A model generated the notes under the pieces. That model was given only the letters and a program-made list of their open reading frames with translations. It was not told the DNA's origin and searched no databases. A program made the position numbers and the translations under genes. Shown in pieces: positions 1 to 4,725 of a DNA stretch of 6,237 nucleotides. Source of the DNA: Bacillota bacterium. GTDB lineage: Bacteria; Bacillota; Clostridia; Acetivibrionales; DSM-2933. Where the stretch lies: the NCBI GenBank assembly GCA_030705945.1, contig JAUZPS010000291.1:1-6237 (forward strand), read 5' to 3'. Each line of letters starts with the position of its first letter. Within the stretch, counting starts at the first letter, position 1.

Positions 1-992
1 GGAACAACGATACTGTTCCTCCGGCCACGCCAGGAGCTTATCTTTATTCTAAGTTTGTCGGAATTATCTATTATTTCACAGGCAGAACTCCATTTATTGC
101 TCAATACTTTAATGTGTTTTTCGGGTTTTTTACTGTTTACTTTGTTTACAAGCTCATTTGTGAAATAGGTGGATCAAAAAAGGCTGCTTTGGCAGGCAGT
201 TTTATTACCGCCATTTTTCCAACACTTAATCTTTATTCTGCTGTAATTTTAAGAGAAAATATTATAACATTTTTCAGTTTGTTATCGGTTTACTATTTTG
301 TTAAATGGCTTAAGAGCGGAAAACTGTTTCAAATTATTATTTCTTCAGTATTCCTTGGGGTTGCCAGCTCGGTACATGGAGCGATGATTATTGTTGGCGG
401 TGTGTATTTGTTTTTCTTCTGTTTTTATAAGCCCTTGGAAAAACGTTGGAGACTTCTAAATAAGCAGGCGTTATTTGCAATCTGTATTACTGCTGCTGTT
501 GTGATTCTTTTCAGAGCAAGACTTTTGAATAAGCTTCCTTCAGATATAACACTGGTTTTTTCTCCTGAATACCTAAAAAGCAGGTTAGTTCCGCTGGCAG
601 TAGGAAGAACGGCTTATCTTGAGAGCTTTTATCCCAAATCTTTTCTTGATATTTTCATTCAGACTCCTATAAGAGTCATATATTTCCTATTAATGCCCTT
701 TCCATGGAAAATATCTGGGGTATCGGATATAATAGGTGTTGTGGATGCTTTAATTTATGCGGCATTGATATTTTTCTCATTAAAAAGTTTCAGAAAATCG
801 GGGTATAGATATAAAGTAATTTTTATTGGGTTAATATTTATAATTATTCTTGAAATGATTACTTTCTCATGGGGAACTTCCAACTATGGAACTGCCATAA
901 GACACCGTCAGAAGTTTGTATGCCTGCTTATTACCATGGCTTCTATAGGCAGATATGGAAGCGAAAAGCCAGAAGAAAATAATATTATGTAA
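1..992 (+). CDS. Integral membrane glycosyltransferase, GT-C/GT39-like (5' end missing)
   Basis: This is the 3' part of a gene cut by the window edge. The frame is open from the first complete codon at position 3 to TAA at 990-992, giving 329 visible residues. A GTG at 114 is an internal codon, not a start, because the open frame and family-like sequence (TPGAYLYSKFVG, then IIYYFTGRTPF) continue upstream of it. The protein is very hydrophobic, with roughly seven to nine predicted membrane segments. Other visible motifs are LRENII after an early helix, GRTAYL, PFPW (about nt 699-710) and a late loop NYGTAIRHRQK (nt 882-914) followed by a last helix and a short polar tail. This pattern fits lipid-linked-sugar-dependent GT-C enzymes (GT39/ArnT/PMT-like) found in exopolysaccharide clusters. 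The catalytic acidic motif of the first outer loop would lie upstream, so it cannot be checked. A Wzy-like polymerase role is an alternative. No terminator follows; the next gene starts 54 bases on, suggesting an operon. Confidence 0.72.
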   Translation, partial: NNDTVPPATPGAYLYSKFVGIIYYFTGRTPFIAQYFNVFFGFFTVYFVYKLICEIGGSKKAALAGSFITAIFPTLNLYSAVILRENIITFFSLLSVYYFVKWLKSGKLFQIIISSVFLGVASSVHGAMIIVGGVYLFFFCFYKPLEKRWRLLNKQALFAICITAAVVILFRARLLNKLPSDITLVFSPEYLKSRLVPLAVGRTAYLESFYPKSFLDIFIQTPIRVIYFLLMPFPWKISGVSDIIGVVDALIYAALIFFSLKSFRKSGYRYKVIFIGLIFIIILEMITFSWGTSNYGTAIRHRQKFVCLLITMASIGRYGSEKPEENNIM

Positions 993-1046
993 AATTAATA
1001 ATGATTTTAATATAAACAAACTAAAAGAAAGAAACGTTGAAAACAC

Positions 1047-2024
1047 ATGAACAATAAGGATACTGAAGAAGAAGTAAATGAATTTAAAAAACTTGATATT
1101 ATAATAATAAACTGGAATTCCGGCTCACAATTGAGAGAATGCCTAAGCACAGTAAACATTAATGACATTAATGGTTTCGAACTTTCAAAAGTTATTGTGG
1201 TCGATAATGCTTCTGCTGATGACTCTCTTGAAGGTATTGAACAACTTAATCTTCCAGTGAAAATAATTCGAAACTCAAAAAATTTGGGGTTTGGAGCTGC
1301 CTGCAATCAAGGAGCTTTATGTAGTAATGCTGATTATCTGTTATTTCTTAACCCTGACACCAGACTGAATAAAGAATCCTTAGTAAAACCCTTATTATAT
1401 ATGGAAGCAGAAGATAATAGAGGTGTTGGAGTGTGCAGTATAAAACTAGTTGACGACAGTGGAAGACCGGGAAGAACCTGTACAAGACTACCTAAACCCA
1501 GACACTTTTTTGTAAAGATAATGGGTCTTGATCACATTTTTCCTAAGATTTTTAAAAGCCATTTCATGACAGAATGGGATCATAACGATACCAGACAGGT
1601 TGAACATGTGATTGGAGCGTTTTATTTTGTGCGAAGAAAAGTTTTTATAGACGCGGGCATGTTTGATGAGAGGTTTTTTGTGTATCTTGAAGATCTTGAT
1701 CTTTCACTAAGGATAAAAAAACTCGGCTACAGTATACAATATCTAGCCGATGTAGAGGCTTATCACAAGGGAGGAGGGACTTCGGAGCAGGTCAAGGCTA
1801 CTCGCTTGTTTTATTCGATCCGAAGCCGCATAATATATGGTTTTAAACATTTTAGTTTTATAAGCGCGTTTTTACTCCTATTAGCCACATATTCCATTGA
1901 GCCAATAGCGCGTTTTGCTCTGGCTTTATTACGAAGATCCTCTAAAGAAATGATGGAAACAGCGCAAGGGTATAAAATGCTTATAAAAAATCTACCGAAG
2001 ATATTGAAAGGTATAAATGAATAA
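1047..2024 (+). CDS. GT2 family glycosyltransferase, rhamnosyltransferase-like
   Basis: A 325-residue cytoplasmic or membrane-associated inverting glycosyltransferase that would transfer a sugar from a nucleotide-sugar donor to a growing glycan. The GT-A fold motifs appear in order: LDIIIINWNS (residues 16-25), VVDNAS (51-56) for nucleotide binding, NLGFGAACNQG (79-89), FLNPDT (100-105) as the DXD-equivalent, GAFYFVRR (190-197), then FDERFFVYLEDLDLSLRIKKLGY (206-228) with the ED pair at 215-216 as the probable catalytic base region, and HKGGGTS (240-246). A hydrophobic stretch at about 271-282 may touch the membrane. Length and motifs fit WbbL-like rhamnosyltransferases, but the sugar cannot be read from sequence. 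The start is well fixed: an in-frame TGA lies at 1038-1040 and no other ATG, GTG or TTG precedes the catalytic domain. No clear Shine-Dalgarno sequence precedes it, only A-rich sequence. The 3' end overlaps the next gene by 8 bases, so the two are probably co-translated. Confidence 0.93.
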   Translation: MNNKDTEEEVNEFKKLDIIIINWNSGSQLRECLSTVNINDINGFELSKVIVVDNASADDSLEGIEQLNLPVKIIRNSKNLGFGAACNQGALCSNADYLLFLNPDTRLNKESLVKPLLYMEAEDNRGVGVCSIKLVDDSGRPGRTCTRLPKPRHFFVKIMGLDHIFPKIFKSHFMTEWDHNDTRQVEHVIGAFYFVRRKVFIDAGMFDERFFVYLEDLDLSLRIKKLGYSIQYLADVEAYHKGGGTSEQVKATRLFYSIRSRIIYGFKHFSFISAFLLLLATYSIEPIARFALALLRRSSKEMMETAQGYKMLIKNLPKILKGINE

Positions 2025-3072
2025 TATGAACATTTTATTGCTACCCAAATATCATCCGGAAGGAGCAAGCTCGAGATACCGTTTGTACAATTATATACAG
2101 TATTTCGAAGGGAAGGGGCACAGGGTTGATGTAAAGCCTCTTTTATATAAAGGTTATGTAAAAGATCTGTATTCAAAAAATAGGAATAAAAGCCTAAAAA
2201 TTATGATGGATATTTTTAAACGATTGTCTTTTCTTATAAAAAATAGGAAAAATTATGACGTTTTAATAATTGAGAAAGAGTTGTTTACAAATATACCCTT
2301 TTTTATTGAGTGGATAATTTTGAAAGGAACTACTTATACTGTTGATTATGATGACGCTATAAGTATAAATTATAAAAGGAACAGGGTAAAAAGACTTCTT
2401 TTCAGAAACAAAATTGATAAACTTACAGCAGGCGCAGCAGTTACAACTGTTGGAAACAGATGGTACTGGAATGAGCTTAAAAAGGCTTCTTTGGAATATC
2501 TACCCACTGTAGTTGATCTTAAATCTTATAATTATAAGGAATTAACAAAAACGCAAAATTTAACTCCAATTATAGTATGGATCGGATCCCCTTCAACAGT
2601 CCATTATTTAAAATGTGTCGAGACTGCTATTAAGGTATTAGCGCAAAAACATGATTTTATTCTGAGGGTTATCGGGGCGAATATTGAGCTTGACGGTGTA
2701 AAGGTTCAATGCTTTAAGTGGTCGCAGGAAATGGAGTTTAAACTTTTATATGAAGCTGACATTGGAATAATGCCTCTTTTTGATACCATTTGGGAAAAGG
2801 GTAAATGTGGATTTAAGTTAATCCAATACATGGCTTCATCTTTGCCTACTGTTGCTTCTTCAGCTCCCGCAAATGAGGAGATAACGCTACAGGGTAAAAC
2901 AGGATTTATCGCATCTCATGAAGAGGATTGGGTAAACTATTTATCCAAACTTATTGAAGATAAAGAATTGAGAGCTAAAATGGGGGTTGCTGCCAGAAAG
3001 AGGATTGAAGAGAACTACTCCTATCAGATTTGGGGAGATAGGTTTGTCGAAATAATAGAAAAACTGAATTAA
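2017..3072 (+). CDS. GT4-type glycosyltransferase (GT-B fold)
   Basis: A 351-residue GT-B enzyme, probably adding one sugar to the cluster's polysaccharide from a nucleotide-sugar donor in the cytoplasm. The N-terminal domain has MNILLLPKY followed by GASSRYRLYNYI (residues 16-27), a pattern common in this subfamily, and VDYDDAI at 109-115. The C-terminal donor-binding domain begins near 184 with IIVWIGSPSTVHYL, continues with ADIGIMPL (247-254), and has GKCGFKLIQYMASSLPTVAS at 262-281 and GKTGFI at 293-298. The usual GT4 E-x7-E pair is not visible: the aligned positions are Gly262 and Gln270. I believe the KCGFK..QYMA form recurs among related exopolysaccharide enzymes, so I do not take this as inactivation. 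GAAAGG at 2006-2011 lies 5 bases before the ATG at 2017, favouring it over the ATG at 2026. The start overlaps the previous gene (ATGAATAA), which points to translational coupling. Donor and linkage are unknown. Confidence 0.9.
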   Translation: MNNMNILLLPKYHPEGASSRYRLYNYIQYFEGKGHRVDVKPLLYKGYVKDLYSKNRNKSLKIMMDIFKRLSFLIKNRKNYDVLIIEKELFTNIPFFIEWIILKGTTYTVDYDDAISINYKRNRVKRLLFRNKIDKLTAGAAVTTVGNRWYWNELKKASLEYLPTVVDLKSYNYKELTKTQNLTPIIVWIGSPSTVHYLKCVETAIKVLAQKHDFILRVIGANIELDGVKVQCFKWSQEMEFKLLYEADIGIMPLFDTIWEKGKCGFKLIQYMASSLPTVASSAPANEEITLQGKTGFIASHEEDWVNYLSKLIEDKELRAKMGVAARKRIEENYSYQIWGDRFVEIIEKLN

Positions 3073-3091
3073 ATGCATATTCACATGCATT
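3072..3091. repeat. 7-bp inverted repeat just after the GT4 gene
   Basis: AATGCAT (3072-3078) and ATGCATT (3085-3091) are perfect inverted arms around a 6-base loop, starting at the last base of the GT4 stop codon. It could form a weak RNA hairpin or be a protein-binding site. It is AT-rich and has no T-run after it, so it is not a convincing rho-independent terminator. It may still mark the end of the glycosyltransferase unit, since a promoter follows within 20 bases. Confidence 0.4.
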
Positions 3092-3108
3092 CAGGATATA
3101 ACCAAAAC

Positions 3109-3137
3109 TTTACCACTTTATTAATAAGTGATATAAT
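3109..3137 (+). promoter_or_regulatory. Predicted sigma-A promoter (extended -10) for the dockerin-Kelch gene
   Basis: TTTACC at 3109-3114 matches four of six bases of the -35 consensus. A 17-base spacer leads to a perfect TATAAT at 3132-3137. The -10 box is preceded by TG at 3129-3130 with one base between, giving an extended -10. Transcription would start near 3143-3145, leaving a leader of only about 24 bases before the ATG at 3168, so there is no room for a riboswitch or attenuator. The promoter suggests the dockerin-Kelch gene, and perhaps asnB after it, can be expressed separately from the glycosyltransferases upstream. Confidence 0.62.
3114..3130. promoter_or_regulatory. Operator-like palindrome inside the promoter spacer
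   Basis: CACTTTATTAATAAGTG is an imperfect palindrome centred on position 3122. Outer arms CACTT and AAGTG pair perfectly, and six of the eight symmetric positions match overall. It begins on the last base of the -35 box and ends on the G of the extended -10 TG, so a dimeric regulator bound here would cover the promoter. No regulator gene is in the window. Short palindromes are common by chance in AT-rich DNA, so the call is tentative. Confidence 0.3.
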
Positions 3138-3149
3138 TTACTTAATTTT

Positions 3150-3159
3150 AGGAGAGGGG
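3150..3159 (+). promoter_or_regulatory. Ribosome binding site of the dockerin-Kelch gene
   Basis: AGGAGAGGGG is the strongest Shine-Dalgarno match in the window. Its AGGAG end is 9 bases from an ATG at 3164, and its GAGG part (3154-3157) is 10 bases from the ATG at 3168. The frame from 3164 closes after six codons at 3182-3184. The frame from 3168 opens straight into a signal peptide, so 3168 is the gene start. The two ATGs sit in ATGTATG and may compete for ribosomes. Confidence 0.75.
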
Positions 3160-3167
3160 ATTTATGT

Positions 3168-4649
3168 ATGAGAATTATAAATAAAACGAGTATAATTTTT
3201 ATTGTTTTGTGTTTGCTTTTAAATTGCGTTTATTTGCCTTCCTTCGCGCTAAGTTTGTCTTCCACGGGGGAAGTTTCAAATGCTCCAGCGGTTAATTATA
3301 AAATTTCTGGATACATAAAACCTGATTTTAATTATGATGCCAATTTTTCTGCGGGAATACCAGAGGGGTTTAAGATTGAAATACCAGAAGCAAATCTGAC
3401 TGTTACAAGCGCTATATATGGATATTTTGAATTTGACAGCGTTCCGAAAAACATTGATGGATATACAATAAATATATTTAAAGACAACTACCTTAAAAGA
3501 ACAATTAAAAATGTCCCAGTAACGAAGGACCTGAGAATAAGCTCATTTGAATCGCCAATAAAGATTTGGGCAGGAGACGTTAGCCAAAACGGTATACAAG
3601 ATGGAGCAATTAATTTGTCAGATGTGATAGAAATTTCAAAGCGTTTTGAGGCTATGTTTGGTAGTCCTAATTATCTTAATGACTGTGACTTTAATAAAGA
3701 TGGGGTTATTAATCTTATCGATATTATGATTACGTTAAAAAACTTCAACAAAACGACCAATGATTATCCGGAATATAAAGTTCCTCAACAAATAAATATT
3801 CTAAAATTCGGCGCGGATAACAATTATCAAGGATCAAAAACTGCAGAGTTATTAGATATTTATGGAGACAAATACACACCATTACCAGAAATGCTTGTTA
3901 AAAGATATAATCCTGTATGTGAGACTGTTGGAGAAGATTGTTATGTCACAGGTGGGGTTTATTATGAGAATGGCCATTACAACTACATTAAAAATATTGA
4001 TGTTTATAATTTGAAAAATAATGTATGGAATACTAAAGGTTATCTGACGGTTGGAAGAGAAGCCCCGGGGGAATGTATTTTTGAAGGTCGGCTTTACGCA
4101 TTTGGGGGTATGACGGAAAGCGCAGATCCACATATCACAAACTCTGCGGAGACGTTCAATTTAAATGACAACAGCTCGCAATATATCGCGAATATGCCGG
4201 AAGGAAAGTGGTTTCCGTTGTGTTTAGAGAACTCAAGGAATATTTACTGTATAGGTGGAATCGTCAGAGAGTATGGAGTCAATAAGTCAACTGGAACTTT
4301 GCAAATCTACAATATAGACAATAATAGCTGGTCATATGGTCCGGATATGATCTCTGATGAGAATGTATGGGGCGGTGTTGTTTCTAATGGAAATATATAC
4401 ATAGTTCAAGATTCATGTGTAGAAATATATGATATTTCAAAAAATAAATGGAGTTCAATTCCAAATGGTATTAGCTCTGATAAATCAGGAAAGTTGCTTG
4501 CATCAAAAGATAAGGACGGGAAATTGTATTGCGTTTTTTCTGACTCGATAGAAATGTATAATCCTGTTGATAACCAATGGATTAATATATCAAGCGCGAC
4601 AACTGTGGATTCCGCTTTTGGAGTTGGTATAATTACGGATTCGAAATAA
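3168..4649 (+). CDS. Secreted X-module/type II-like dockerin protein with C-terminal Kelch beta-propeller
   Basis: A 493-residue exported protein. Residues 1-27 form a signal peptide: basic MRIINK, hydrophobic core IIFIVLCLLL, probable signal peptidase I cut after SFA. Residues 44-133 resemble the Ig-like X module beside type II dockerins (YKISGYIKPDF, GYFEFDSVP, GYTINIFKDNYL). Residues 134-200 are a two-repeat dockerin; the second loop, DFNKDGVINLID, is a canonical calcium loop, while the first, starting at GDVSQ, carries about four extra residues. From recalled family sequence the pair is closest to the CipA X-dockerin II dyad, which binds type II cohesins on cell-surface anchoring proteins. 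Residues 208-493 hold Kelch repeats: five blades (about 241-475) with GG at 262-263, 313-314 and 363-364 and recurring VYN/IYN...N.W ends, plus a sixth apparently split between 208-240 and 479-493. No catalytic domain is recognised, so binding or scaffolding is more likely than catalysis. Its own promoter and strong ribosome binding site set it apart from the glycosyltransferases upstream. Confidence 0.9.
   Translation: MRIINKTSIIFIVLCLLLNCVYLPSFALSLSSTGEVSNAPAVNYKISGYIKPDFNYDANFSAGIPEGFKIEIPEANLTVTSAIYGYFEFDSVPKNIDGYTINIFKDNYLKRTIKNVPVTKDLRISSFESPIKIWAGDVSQNGIQDGAINLSDVIEISKRFEAMFGSPNYLNDCDFNKDGVINLIDIMITLKNFNKTTNDYPEYKVPQQINILKFGADNNYQGSKTAELLDIYGDKYTPLPEMLVKRYNPVCETVGEDCYVTGGVYYENGHYNYIKNIDVYNLKNNVWNTKGYLTVGREAPGECIFEGRLYAFGGMTESADPHITNSAETFNLNDNSSQYIANMPEGKWFPLCLENSRNIYCIGGIVREYGVNKSTGTLQIYNIDNNSWSYGPDMISDENVWGGVVSNGNIYIVQDSCVEIYDISKNKWSSIPNGISSDKSGKLLASKDKDGKLYCVFSDSIEMYNPVDNQWINISSATTVDSAFGVGIITDSK
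3297..3767 (+). other. X-module plus type II-like dockerin dyad (domain within the Kelch protein)
   Basis: This marks the part encoding residues 44-200. The X module (44-133) runs directly into the dockerin through SPIKIWAGDV, the same kind of junction I recall in scaffoldin X-dockerin II pairs, where the two modules pack together and cohesin binding depends on both. Dockerin repeat 1 is GDVSQNGIQDGAINLSD (136-152) followed by helix VIEISKRF. Repeat 2 is DFNKDGVINLID (174-185) followed by helix IMITLKNFN. Residues at loop positions 10-11 are Leu-Ser and Leu-Ile rather than the Ser-Thr typical of many type I dockerins, which supports type II-like specificity. The family assignment rests on recalled sequence patterns, not on a search. 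Confidence 0.8.
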
Positions 4650-4692
4650 TAACAAATAATAATAGCAAATAATAATAACAAACGATAATAAC
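4644..4692. repeat. 13-bp tandem repeat, about 3.8 copies, starting in the last codon of the Kelch gene
   Basis: Units are AAATAATAAC (4644-4653, lacking one triplet), AAATAATAATAGC (4654-4666), AAATAATAATAAC (4667-4679) and AAACGATAATAAC (4680-4692). The first unit supplies the final Lys codon and TAA stop of the Kelch protein. Each full unit contains TAA or TAG codons, and because 13 is not a multiple of 3 successive units place stops in different frames. The rest of the gap to 4725 is AT-rich with no hairpin or terminator, so transcription probably continues into the next gene. Confidence 0.8.
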
Positions 4693-4725
4693 AATGGAAT
4701 AATAGAATTAAGGAAATAATATATA

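Noticed and set aside
114..992. GTG at 114 as the true start of the membrane protein
   Set aside because: The frame stays open to the window edge with family-like sequence before it, there is no Shine-Dalgarno sequence, and a start there would remove the N-terminal helices and catalytic loop.
2026..2028. ATG at 2026 as the start of the GT4 gene
   Set aside because: The GAAAGG motif at 2006-2011 is 14 bases away from it but 5 bases from the ATG at 2017. The difference is only three residues, so either choice leaves the protein essentially unchanged.
1007..2176. Reverse-strand open frames across the GT2 and early GT4 genes
   Set aside because: They lie wholly within or across well-supported forward genes, lack ribosome binding sites and show no domain-like sequence. 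They are shadows of the forward coding frames.
3072..3091. Rho-independent terminator after the GT4 gene
   Set aside because: The stem is only 7 bp and AT-rich, and the bases after it are CAGGATATAA with no T-run. It is kept as an inverted repeat only.
3216..3227. Lipoprotein signal (LLNC, Cys20) in the dockerin-Kelch protein
   Set aside because: Asn at -1 is a poor lipobox residue, and the hydrophobic segment continues to a good signal peptidase I site after SFA (residues 25-27).
4644..4692. CRISPR-like or replication-iteron array
   Set aside because: Units are only 13 bp, have no spacers, and no cas or replication gene is nearby.
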